Below are positions 1-9,435 of a DNA stretch of 20,771 nt, piece after piece. This DNA comes from Candolleomyces eurysporus. Lineage: Eukaryota; Basidiomycota; Agaricomycetes; Agaricales; Psathyrellaceae. The notes under the pieces are model-generated. The model had not been told where the DNA came from and made no database searches. It saw only the letters and a program-made list of their open reading frames with translations. Position 1 is the first letter of the stretch; the number at the start of each line of letters is the position of its first letter. The position numbers and the translations under genes were made by a program. Where the stretch lies: positions 1 to 20,771 of the forward strand of contig JANBPK010001633.1 of assembly GCA_027579435.1 (NCBI GenBank), read 5' to 3'.

Positions 1-42
1 GGGAGGAGATTCAAACTGTGCGGTTAGTTTGGAAGAGAGGAT

Positions 43-693
43 GTGGGCCTTGTCGTAGATTGTCAAAGCGGTTATGAGGGATGTAGTAGAACGTACTATG
101 TATGGAAATCGCCCTTTTATACCCATCTCCCCGTTTTTGGTGTAGGAAACGGTCTGACCCATTGCTATTCCCGAGCCTATAGGTGTGGCAAAGGGCATTG
201 GATCAAAACGGATAGAGCGCGGCTGTGTTATTGTAACAGGCCCATCCCGACGAAGACAGACACATCCCGCCTTGATTCAGTCGTCGTTCGGGAGTGGAGA
301 AGCAAGTGGAATGACTCAGACCAGTGGTCTCCGATGACGGTCCGAACTGCGGAATGTTTGTTTCAGAGGTTGTCAGGCATCAAGGGGCTGTCCTCTCAAG
401 TTACCACCTACGAAAGGATTGACAGCCGATTACATGCGGACCGTGCGCACCGTGCGCAGCAACGGACCGGTCGGTCGTTTTTACAGCAACGCGCGGTTCA
501 ACCAAGGACATGCCTCTGTCTGCGGATGGCGACCCGCTTAGGACGCTCCGACTGGAACGCCTCCCTCTTCCCCGTTCTCGCATTTTCGTTTTTGTTTGTT
601 TCAACTGGGTTTGGTTGTATATCAATCCGTTCGTGTGGACTAATCGGATTCCACACAGACTACCACCCTAAATATAGTACCACAAGCGACTAA
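43..693 (+). CDS. Long uncharacterised open frame, doubtful
   Basis: This is an open frame of 216 codons with no recognisable domain, signal peptide or repeat. It is rich in Arg, Ser and Cys and has a hydrophobic patch near residues 175-190. The length is more than expected by chance at this base composition. However, the amino-acid make-up does not look like a folded protein, and no clear promoter or splice signals frame it. A shorter open frame lies opposite at 401-625. I do not recognise it. It could be a chance frame or part of an untranslated or decayed region upstream of the F-box-like gene. Confidence 0.2.
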   Translation: MGLVVDCQSGYEGCSRTYYVWKSPFYTHLPVFGVGNGLTHCYSRAYRCGKGHWIKTDRARLCYCNRPIPTKTDTSRLDSVVVREWRSKWNDSDQWSPMTVRTAECLFQRLSGIKGLSSQVTTYERIDSRLHADRAHRAQQRTGRSFLQQRAVQPRTCLCLRMATRLGRSDWNASLFPVLAFSFLFVSTGFGCISIRSCGLIGFHTDYHPKYSTTSD

Positions 694-775
694 CAGATAC
701 GCCTTCCCGAGACATCTGCTCTCCAACCCACGACTCCAGTAGACCGTACGACTCAAAGTGAGCACGCTTCTCGAC

Positions 776-790
776 CCTTTATAATTTTTA
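776..790 (+). promoter_or_regulatory. TATA-like element upstream of the F-box-like gene
   Basis: The sequence ctttataattttta lies about 105 bases before the ATG at 887, in a T-rich stretch, at a plausible distance for a fungal core promoter. Seen directly; the role is inferred. Confidence 0.4.
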
Positions 791-886
791 TTTTGCTTCG
801 TCCTGTTCGGTTTTCGTTATCGGTATTAACACGGACCTTTTTCGTCGATCTCCTAGCCACCTTCATATTACACCAGCCCGTAGTCC

Positions 887-2060
887 ATGTTGGCTCGACC
901 TCGAATCCCACATTCAGCCACTTTAGGCTCGCTAGCAAATGAGACTCTATCTCTCATCGCGGACTATTTGCTCGATGACAACAGGTCTTTTATGGGACTG
1001 ATGTTGACCTGTCGAAGGCTTACAGGTGTTTGCGAGTACCTGAGGTACACCTCTCTGACCGTGCAAGGAACCCAAGGGAGACGGTTGCTTGCAACCCTGA
1101 TATCGGGCTCAACCACCGCCGACCGATACTGTATCCGCATCAAGAGAGCTTGGTTCAAGTACTGGCACGACGCGGAGATGTACCTCGTTTCAGCACTCAT
1201 GTGTGAAGCCCTCCCTCTAATGGTGAACTTACTCACCCTACGAATCGATGCTCACACCATCGACGTGGCGCATACCTTGAGCAGGCTCGGCAGAGCGGGT
1301 CTGATCAGGTCTGGGATTCATCCTGTGTTTACGCTCGCGTCCATGAACAGCGCGACGAGCCCCTACTCACGTCTGACCTTACCCAACGTGCAGTACGTGA
1401 TGATATCTGGTAACCATTCCCTGGCGGCGATAACCCACCACCGATCCCTGACGGAGCTCGCTCTAGAAAGCTTCATGGACTTCGACGACTTGGCCGACCT
1501 GGTATCGAACGCGGAGGGAACGTCGCTAGGGATCTCGCTGGAGATACTGAGCTTCAAATTAGTGAGATCCATCGATCTCGAGCTAGTAATCCCGTTCGTC
1601 TCCTCCGCTTTCCCATTCCTTCGACGCCTATCGCTCGAACAAGCTGCGCTTGACTTCAAGGTAAGCTAATAAATCATCCCATGCTGCACTATGTATCAGC
1701 TTCGTTTGCGTAAACTGTGCTGATTTGGTGTACATCAAGGGCGTCATACGAACCGTCGGAGGATCCAACACCTTATTCCCAAACATGAGAATACTAGCGC
1801 TCAACAGAAGACTCACATATCCGTTGATGAAATGGGGCTCAAAGGTCGACGATCCTGAAAGCGCGTCAGACTCTGTCAAGGCCTGCTTAAGCACAAACCG
1901 GTTCAAACACGAGCGAATCCAGTGCTTAGGGATGGGTCGCCACATATGGCTCAGAACACACGAAGGCAATTTTTACGAACGCAGGGGGATTAACGCCGAG
2001 AAATGGTGGGGTCATATATTCGGAAACCAGTTCTCGACCAGCAAGTATCCCATATGGTGA
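887..2060 (+). CDS. F-box-like protein, two exons
   Basis: Exon 1 is 887-1660 and exon 2 is 1740-2060. The intron (1661-1739) begins GTAAGC, has a CTGAT branch-like site about 18 bases before the acceptor and ends CAAG; both exons are in phase 0. The product is about 364 residues. Residues about 15-55 read as a degenerate F-box: LANETLSLIADYLLDD, then LMLTCRRLTGVCEYLRYTSL. The rest has leucine-rich segments ending LEILSFKL and FPFLRRLSLEQ, as in the leucine-rich-repeat-like C-terminal parts of many agaricomycete F-box proteins. By family knowledge it would be a substrate receptor for an SCF ubiquitin ligase through Skp1; that role is inferred. The first ATG of the open frame, just upstream of the F-box, is taken as the start. 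A poly(A) signal follows at 2178. Confidence 0.72.
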
Positions 2061-2177
2061 GGGTGTTTTACCCGCATGTTACGATAAATTTGTTGTTGAC
2101 CAATCTCTCCGGTCGGGATATCTTAACAGCGACGCAAACTAGGCTTATCTCGTTTGTCTCTTTTCACCTCATTTATA

Positions 2178-2183
2178 AATAAA
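2178..2183 (+). terminator. Poly(A) signal AATAAA for the F-box-like gene
   Basis: A canonical AATAAA lies about 118 bases after the stop codon of the F-box-like gene, within an AT-rich 3' region. Seen directly. Confidence 0.5.
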
Positions 2184-3027
2184 TGTCATGATGTTCGTCG
2201 ACGATCGCTGTGGCTCACCCCATCTATCGTCCCTCGCCTATCCTTTGACTATCTCTTATTTTCCTTTCACTATTTTTAGTTCTTATCTTATTTGTGTTGT
2301 GCATATTTGACGTGTAATTTTTTGAACGTGTATCTTTTTTTACTTATGCGTTTTCATGATCGCAGACTCCTGTTCCGGCTCTAGTAAAGGGCGCGTCCGC
2401 GCCTGTAATGTATGCATATTATAGAATACTTATGATAATATTTACGCCTTACCCTGTCGTGAGATCCGCTCCGAGTCAAACCCGCAAAATGGAGGTGACC
2501 AGCATATCAGTAGGTGCGCAGTTTTGCAGGCGACCGTCTCGTTGGCCGGTACCAACGAAGGGAGTGTTTTGTCCCACATCGTAGTTGCCCTTCTTGTCAC
2601 CGTCTTGGAGGGGCAGGCTACAACATCGTTCCGACATAGTGTGCCAATTGGAAGCCAACGGTGGGGCTTGCTGAGATATTTATCGTCGGACAGGACAAGC
2701 GCGGCATTTAGAAGAAAAACCAGGTAGATGCTGCTTTAGGCAAGGAAGCTGAGTAGCAGGGAAATGAGCGGCTACAAAACCAAGCTGCTCCCAGCATTGG
2801 CTATTAAATAAGAGTAGGGATCACAACCTTCTTTTATTTATTTTGTCTTAGAAGAGGGGAAGATGATACGATATGCTGTGTTACCCGGCTATGGTAAAGT
2901 GCTAGTATTGCCAGAGTTTTATCGCAGAAAGAGGGAGGAGGATACTTTCTACCTTCGGAGTCTTGCAGGCTCGAAACGATGTTCGCGTCTGCGTATAGCT
3001 CTTGGACGCGACCACCGTCATGAACAG
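2184..3027. other. Gene-poor stretch, no confident gene
   Basis: The first part (2220-2460) is AT-rich and without long frames. A minus-strand frame at 2476-2658 contains a short stretch (NTPFVGTGQRDGRLQN, then PTDMLVTSILRV) that loosely recalls a thiolase N-terminus but goes no further. A T-rich tract ending in TTAG at about 2829-2851 resembles a splice acceptor before a plus-strand frame at 2863-3060. None of these is enough to call a gene. Confidence 0.4.
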
Positions 3028-3460
3028 GAACGTCTCCAGAACCAATTCGTTATCGAATAGCCTTCAGAAATGACGCTGGAACGATCTCACACTCCCAACT
3101 CCCCTTTGCCCAGCAGCAACACCACACGGATGGACGCTCGCTGAAGTCGGTCGTCTGCAACTCCCTCAAAGGCGATGAGCTCTCTCAATACTTCAGTCCA
3201 GTGCGAGGACGAACTGTCCTGCTCGAAAGCGAGGTCAAGCGACTGTATACCCAGTTTGAAATAGCAGCATGAACGGTAAACGAGACCCGATCGACCAGCC
3301 TAGCATCGCAGGTCGGCCATCTTCACCAAATGCCAGCCGCAGCTTCGCAACCGATCAGATCATCTGACGCACGGCATGTAATCGACGGCGAGTGATAAGG
3401 CCCTTGGAATATTCAGTTACATCCACCGATTCACAAAGCAGTCAGAAATCTTACTCTAAG
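3028..3460 (+). pseudogene. Possible decayed coding region, several frames
   Basis: Four consecutive segments read as protein-like but in shifting frames. The first, 3028-3272, is open for about 80 codons and includes EPIRYRIAFRNDAG and LLESEVKRLYTQFEIAA, with no usable start codon. It is followed at once by a frame opening at ATG 3269 (NGKRDPIDQPSIAG), then short ones near 3360-3395 and 3382-3459 (DKALGIFSYIHRF). Successive frame changes without intron-sized gaps suggest a gene broken by small insertions or deletions. I do not recognise the family, and chance open frames are a real alternative. No intact neighbour shares the sequence. Confidence 0.3.
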
Positions 3461-4149
3461 TATACGAACGATCTAAACCTCCCAGTCGTACGCCGTCCGC
3501 GGTGTACATTTGGTGCGATCGAAGGCCTCTCAATGACAGCGCGAGCCCAAGCTCGATAACTGTTAATTTTGAGTGCAACCAGCTTCCCCGCGTTCCAATG
3601 CGGCTAGTAGTGTCAAATAGTTCGACAGAATACATGCCACCTGCTGAATACAACCAGCATCGAAGACCTCGTATCATCTCTCGCAGCGACAGCCGAGCTA
3701 ATTAATTAGATCGCCAGACATAGGGAGGCATTCTGGAGCCTCAAGCTGGGAACAGATGCGGGGTGGATGGCGTGAAAAACTACCTCTGAAGCTGGACTTT
3801 CAGCTCATGCCTGAATTGTGGGTACCAATCAGGGGGCTTGCGCCTTTGAGGTCGGGCAGGGATAGAGGTAAGAGCGGCGGTGTTCACGGTGTCCAGTAGT
3901 GTCCATCTCTAAGCTCGATAACTGAACGGAACATATGCAACATGAGAAGCATGCATAGGATGGTCGACTCGCCTGCAGCTACGCGAACCGAGGAACGACA
4001 TAACCACAATCGGTTACGTAAAGCCAAACTCCGCGAAGGTGGCTAGCCGACACGCGATATAAACCATCGTCAAAAGGACCAGCTATCACTGTCAGGCCTT
4101 CAGGAACCGACGTCGGTGATTGAGGGGACGCGGATGATCCCGAGCCTAG
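3461..4149. other. No gene seen
   Basis: Only short overlapping open frames on both strands are present. A 14-base word, aagctcgataactg, occurs twice, at about 3549 and 3911; its meaning is unknown. A minus-strand frame (3979-4362) crosses into the duplicated block that follows. It has a protein-like stretch (VPEGLTVIAGPFDDGLYRV) but no domain I can name. Confidence 0.35.
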
Positions 4150-4157
4150 GCCAACAA

Positions 4158-4567
4158 ACCAACGCGTGGGTAATAAGTCACGCTTCATCGATAGGCAAGA
4201 GGTATCGGTCAACCAATGTTGTCTACTCCTCGTCCGCCAACACTCTGCGAATACATTCCATTCGCAACTCGAACCCGGGCCTCTGGAAAAGGTGGTAGCA
4301 GCCGCACCACTTCGTATTGAATACAGGACGCATTCAACCAGACAAACGGTTCGTCTATTCATGAACCTCGTGAATAGCTCACGTCAATGTATCTGTCAAC
4401 TGACGTCGTCGACCGCTCGTCCACCAACACCCCTTGACTGCATCCTCAGGAGACATCAAGAGGGGATTTACAGATCAAACAGCACCTCCGGAGATGGCGA
4501 CAGCAGCTACGAACCCTTGCACCGAATACAGGACGTGTTTAACCAGGCAAAAAGGTTAGTACACTCA
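4158..4567. repeat. Degenerate tandem duplication, unit about 205 bp
   Basis: Two adjacent units are similar along most of their length. The clearest shared block starts gaatacaggacg at 4319 and again at 4524. In both copies it continues through aaccag-caaa, then tcatgaac and a gtga/tgta-rich stretch. Another shared block, ctcgtcc-ccaacac, lies near 4231 and 4418. The offset is 205 bases. On the minus strand both units begin with an ATG, at 4567 and 4362. A further partial copy may flank each side. The repeat does not resemble a known element and no coding role is evident. Confidence 0.6.
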
Positions 4568-5396
4568 TGAACGTTGTGTATCATCGCTCGCGTCTTGAAG
4601 TCAAGGTAGCTTCGACTGGGGTTATATTAGACCTGCGGTTGGACGAGAGGCGATAGAGACGGCCTACGTCGTCTCGACGCTATTCAAAATCGTACACCAT
4701 CGTATGCCGGATCCTCTAGGAAACGCTCCTACCCGTCGATGCGAAGCTCGGCGATCCAGCGCGGCGCCTCTATTAGAAGGTATTGTACCTCACACTGCTC
4801 AGCTTCGTCCTATTACAACTGAACACATCTATAGTGCTCGCTTGTGTTGGGTCAGATCTGAGTTGGAGCAGGGCATGCTGCTGTGTGTCAAGCATTGTCT
4901 GGTTTTCGGGGGGGGGGCTTCCTCCGGTAAGTTCTGGCATATGGTGTTAGAAGTGTTTGCTTAAACATTTACAGAAACGGGGCTACACCATAGCATAGGT
5001 CCGATCGATAGCCCGACATACGGCCCAGATCGTAGCTGACGACATCTGGAACTCGAATACGTAGGCCCGTTCCTACGCCATACCTATCACTACAGACGCA
5101 CTTTTCTATCGCACGTAAATACTGTTCGTCAATAGTAAGCAACTCTACCTTGTCTCTCTCTCTCAATCCTGTCGCGTGCCTACGATTGCCAAATACTAGT
5201 GCCTGTCGGGGAAGTCTTATCTCGATCTACGAGCCTGGAGAAAACGCTCGCTTAGCGGGCGTGGTCACTTTGATGGGATCGGTTTAACTTCCTTTCCCCA
5301 AGTCTCAAGTCGCAGCGGCGGCTTTTAAGATATAGACTGACCACGATTCGCCCCGATTCCAGGTCCGTCTGACGGAAATTTGTGTATTAAGCAGGT
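4568..5396. other. Gene-poor stretch with a G10 run
   Basis: No confident gene. A run of ten G lies at about 4908-4917. A minus-strand frame (4969-5166, 65 codons) contains a protein-like stretch (LLTIDEQYLRAIEKCV, then YDLGRMSGYRSDLCYG) but is isolated and unrecognised. It could be a remnant exon or chance. Confidence 0.35.
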
Positions 5397-5750
5397 ATGT
5401 CCGATAGCCAGTCGTTATCGCTTATCCAAAAAGCGCGATCGACTCGAACGGGAAATGGTCTGAAGGCTGAAAGATGTAACGAGGAAGGAAGAATGAGTGT
5501 TACAACACGGGGTAGGAACCGTAACCGACGATTACGGAGGTTCTGTTCAAGCCCGTGAGGTCCATTTCAAGGCGAGTGATTGTATTCAGACTGCCAGATC
5601 TATCTACGTATAGCTGTAAACACCGGAGAAGGCGGTTTACTCACCCATCTAGTCGGCCGACCTGGACCTGAAAACGACATACGCTCGACGAAAATTATCA
5701 TCACCCTGCAGTCTATCGTCAAGCGAAGTATGTTATGCAGAGAAAGATAA
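5397..5750 (+). CDS. Possible exons of an unrecognised gene
   Basis: Two short open segments look coding. The first is 5397-5558 (ATG start, MSDSQSLSLIQKARSTRTG, a basic C-terminal part, then a GTGAGG donor-like site at 5555). The second is about 5580-5750 (DCQIYLRIAVNTGEGG, then STKIIITLQSIVKRSML, stop TAA). A simple intron between them does not keep the frame, so the structure is not resolved. They may be early exons of the gene that follows at 6124, or debris. No domain is recognised. Confidence 0.25.
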
Positions 5751-6123
5751 GTTCGCCAACGCCAGGAACGACGCGCGCTTCTCGTAAAAACGCTGGCCGA
5801 CAGGCGGACTGTCTAGACCGACCCCCCACCCAACTACCCACGCATTAGGACCACGCATTGGGAGCAGACTGTCAAGAGAGAAGGGCCCTTTTCTTGGTTT
5901 AAGTGTCATGTTGGCACCGAACTAATATATCCGTGGGTATGATTAACCGTCTTTGCTGCATAGTCGTTGATAGATTGACCCGCCGATCCATGGCGATCCG
6001 GTATTTTTGTTTCATTTTTACTTTCATTTCCTTTTGCTGCTGCTGCAAGGCACGCTAACCGCCGTCAGCAGGCAACGCAAACCTCGAAGAACAGAGACGG
6101 GTTACATCGAAGAGGAGCACAAC

Positions 6124-6756
6124 ATGAAGGGGGATGAAGGGGCAGAAGCGGTCACGATGCAACTAGCGGTTAGCGTTGAGTCGTTTCGTTCGTTTGGTCC
6201 ATTCACTAATCGCCATTTATAGATTATAGATCCGTAGCCGTGCCTAAGGAGGCAGATTACCAAGGCATAAGAGCTCTGCCACAAGAAGCTACGGGATTGG
6301 AACGCCAAATCCAAAGGAACATTTTCAAGGCATGGGTTCACGTCCGACACGACGAATATGACGGAGCTGCGCCTCGTGACATTCCGTATTAGGTAACTAG
6401 AATACTCTCGCTGAAAAGCCGTTGACATGGTACTCGCTTCGAGAATAGATTCATTTTAACTACATCAGATCAATCTTACTGGGAATTGCCGAGAGAAACC
6501 AGAAAATCCAAATATCGGTGCAATGTAAGTAGATCAGTCGACGGCCCTGTCAAAGCGCAGACTAATACAATCGTACGTATGCTGTATTCCGCGACGCAGA
6601 GTTCTCGTTCAGGCGGTCCAGATGCAAATCAATCCAAACAAAGGCCTCGAATTCGCCATTCCGGAAGAGGAACGACCCCGCTTGGACGATACGAATTCTG
6701 TTCGACTAGTCTTCTTCTCCACGCACGCTCCCATCCTCCAGTTAGTGCACATCTAA
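6124..6756 (+). pseudogene. Unknown multi-exon gene with an in-frame stop
   Basis: Likely exons are 6124-6168, 6237-6392, 6469-6524 and 6600-6756. Introns have CTAAT or TTAAC branch-like sites, and all exon phases agree. The product would be about 135 residues, including LERQIQRNIFKAWVHVRHDE, LTGNCREKPENPNIG and INPNKGLEFAIPEEERPRL. A TAG is the last codon of the second exon (6390-6392), immediately before the GTAACT donor. This is the position where an AAG or CAG would be normal, so the gene appears interrupted by one substitution unless another donor is used. The start at 6124 is a guess; exons could lie further upstream. I do not recognise the family. It ends 37 bases before the Zn-cluster gene on the same strand. 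Confidence 0.45.
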
Positions 6757-6793
6757 CCGAAGAAATTGGTTCGATCAGCTCCGAATCTAAACT

Positions 6794-8813
6794 ATGCCCT
6801 CTTCCGCTGCCGATAAGGCTCCTAAAGCTCGTAAGAAAGCAAATCGGGAATTCTTCGCAGCGAGGCCCGCCGGACTGATTCCCATGTAAGTGTCAATATA
6901 CGTCGATTGGTCTCGTATTCCCCTACCACGCGTACCGATGCTGGTAGACCTATCGAAATGTGCTACCTGGCATGGATACGAGACGGCACACAACCTATAC
7001 CTCAACGTGAGGCGTAAAACTGAAATATTTGTCCGACGATATAGGTCGAGTCTGGCGCCTCACCCTCAAGGCGTAACCGATATGCATACTGCGCAGACTA
7101 TAGCTATGGGTATGCTGATCAAGTCGAATCTTCAAGGAAGACTTGGGGATATGTGCGCAACATGCCGAAGGCTGGGCAAGCCGGTACGTCCACTAGGCCT
7201 CTTCGTCCCACTTTCCTCTTCGAAAAAAACACACTGTTGCCGCCTCTTTCGTAATTCCCTTTTCATCTCCTCCGGCCATCTCTCGTATTCTTCCGCGTCT
7301 TCGTTCGAACATCAGCGATCTGGGGCGCAATAACCTTATTCTTTTCCTGCCATGTCGTCAGTGCGCCGGGAAACCTGCCGGAAGCGAAATTTGCGGATTA
7401 TGCCGTCAATTTAATAGAACAGTGCGTGCTCATCGAATCGTTATCACGCTCGAGGCTGAATCACCTATCATGAACGTTCGAAGTGCGAATGGAACGATAC
7501 CTTTCACCAGCCTACAGACCAAGCGAGGCCGTCCACCTCTACCACCAGTAACAGTGGACCAGCGGTGCACAGATTCCAACGCGCTCAGCTAGGAGACACG
7601 ATCGACTCGAAATCGAAAGCCGAGACCTACACAGGGCATCAAGACGTGTTCGATACCTTTCCCCAGTCTGTTGACCAAACGAGACCGTCCACCTCTTTCA
7701 CCAATCTCATCGGCGATGGGATTGATACCAGCGGACCATCGAGGCACGGCTTCCAACGCGCTCAGTTAGGAGACGCGATCGACTCGGACTCGAGGGCTGA
7801 GACTTATAGAGGACATCAAGACGTATTCGCGTTCGACGGTAAGNTTTTTTCGTAACCCGGAATGAACGTCGAGTAAACGTGTCTGACACTCCTTCGATCC
7901 CTACTCCTGTCTGTTGATACGGGTATCTTCGGTCCCATCGTTGCCTCGCTGATTTCATCAAACTAACGAAGAGACGATTCAAACCCATTGTCAAGAAGTC
8001 TACGAACCTGCGTTCACACAGGGGGGAGATTCAAGGTGTGAACCATCTGGCTCAAGTGCGGGTACGTTTCCAGGTCAGATTAATGAAGATTAGCTGAATA
8101 GCAGCCAATGTCCTCTAGCGGATCAAAGATCTCCGGACGTTCTATCCTTCTTCGATAGTAAGGCTACGTTGAGGGGAAGCTCTCCTTCGCTATGGAGAGA
8201 TGATGCGATCAACCATCCCGAATTTGTCGATCCTATCTTTGTCAACAACTTCCTTGAAGCGTTTAGCATGGAACAGGGACGACCGGGCTATCTGGCAGCG
8301 AATTCCGGGTCGGGATCGTCGGATGGAAATTCGTCGTTCGCTACTAAGGACTGTGCAGACAACGACATTCACAACGTGTGGCATGCTGTTGCCAACAGCA
8401 GCCTGATTCCGGGACGAGCTGAGGGTCTTATGGACGGGTGAGTTGCCAACCTAGCCTGTTCTTGAAGTCATATTAACGGATCATGCCGTCCATTTTCCCC
8501 GTTCGACTTTACCGACCTCGCTACCTGGTTTGCTGTACGCCGTCGATTCCCATAACAATCGGAAACGACACTCCTCTTTTTCAGGATGGTGTACAGCACT
8601 ACCATGGACTTGCTTGCTGCGAGGTCTAGCGCCACTGCAGTAGAAGGCATGTTCCGAGCGCCTGGACCAAGCGGACACGAAACGTTGGCAGCTCAGCTAC
8701 CTGTCGGTCATGGGGGCGACCCGAACCAACGAGTAACATGTAAGTGGAAGTTCTCTAAGCCATCAGATATCGTCTTGGTTCTGATGCCTGACACAGACTC
8801 TTCGATCACCTGA
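6794..8813 (+). CDS. Zn(II)2Cys6-type regulator-like protein, nine exons
   Basis: Proposed exons are 6794-6885, 6948-7006, 7071-7183, 7362-7421, 7484-7838, 7972-8061, 8119-8437, 8585-8739 and 8797-8813. All phases match and the total is 1260 bases (419 residues). Splicing exons 3-5 creates the exact spacing C-x2-C-x6-C-x9-C-x2-C-x6-C (CATCRRLGKPC, then CGLCRQFNRTC, about residues 80-110). This is the fungal binuclear zinc cluster that binds two zinc ions and DNA. An N-terminal basic stretch (KAPKARKKANR) precedes it. Downstream is a low-complexity Ser/Thr/Pro region with a duplicated segment (FQRAQLGD...GHQDVF), then DAINHPEFVDPIFVNNFLEAF. No fungal-specific transcription-factor middle domain was recognised, so it is short for the class. 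TAA lies just before the ATG in frame, supporting that start. Exons 1-2 are the least certain. A nuclear regulatory role is inferred. Confidence 0.7.
7496..7838 (+). repeat. In-frame coding duplication within exon 5
   Basis: Two adjacent units (about 7496-7655 and 7656-7838) share clear nucleotide similarity: ccttt-cccag, then ccgtccacctct, ttccaacgcgctcag, gatcgactcg and catcaagacgt. Both are read in the same frame. They give DTF-x-Q-x3-DQxRPSTS followed by FQRAQLGDxIDSxSxAETYxGHQDVF twice. The second unit is longer by about 22 bases in its variable middle. Conservation of frame supports coding. Confidence 0.75.
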
Positions 8814-9435
8814 AGTTACGATAAATAAGAACCATAACGAAGGGATGGGCTCGTCCGGTCCTTTATAACTTGATGTAGGAAGTAATAATGCGATTTTCTT
8901 GATCTTGACCTCTCTCTACGCTACTGATATATCAAATTCTCTATAACATGTATCAACAGAACTACAAACTGTACACCAGAATTTATCGTGTTTTATGACC
9001 GTACTTGTACACTTACATTTTTGAGATTTCAGCCTCAACAGGTCGACGACCCCCCTGGGCGCTTACCTGTAGAAGCAGGCACCAAAGCAATTTACCGAGT
9101 TTGCCCTAGATCCACTGCCAAGCACCCGTTTATAACACCGCATGAAGTCGGCGTGCGGTCAAACCCATCATGTACCTAGAAAATGAGTAACCGGTTCAGA
9201 TTCGTTCTGAGACGGTAGCGGCGATCTAGCAGAAAGGGGCCGAGCGGACCGCTATAGCTGTGCTGTACAGGTGTGATAGGAAACAATTGAGTCTATAAAT
9301 AAAAGATACAGCAACCGAGCGCAAACTCCCGAATAAATTAGACGTTAGCAAAAATAATTATAACTCTATCAGTTCCATGATGTATGTCGAAAAGAGTATC
9401 CGGCGGAGCTTCTATTACGTGGATACGTCAATGGC
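8814..9435. other. Intergenic region between convergent genes
   Basis: This holds the 3' ends of the Zn-cluster gene (+) and the next gene (-). The sequence ataaataag just after the stop at 8813 and aataaa at about 9298 are poly(A)-signal-like. A plus-strand open frame at 8988-9179 begins in a T-rich tract ending atttcag and is proline-rich (VDDPPGRLPVEAGTKAIYRV). It could be an unassigned exon, but it does not join in frame to the upstream gene. Confidence 0.35.

Noticed and set aside
2476..2658. Minus-strand frame recalling a thiolase N-terminus
   Set aside because: Only about 40 residues look similar, and the nucleophile cysteine region and everything downstream are absent. The likeness is probably chance.
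10..8036. Shared word gggnggagattcaa at about 1-14 and 8022-8035
   Set aside because: The match does not extend beyond about 14 bases, so it is not evidence of a repeat.
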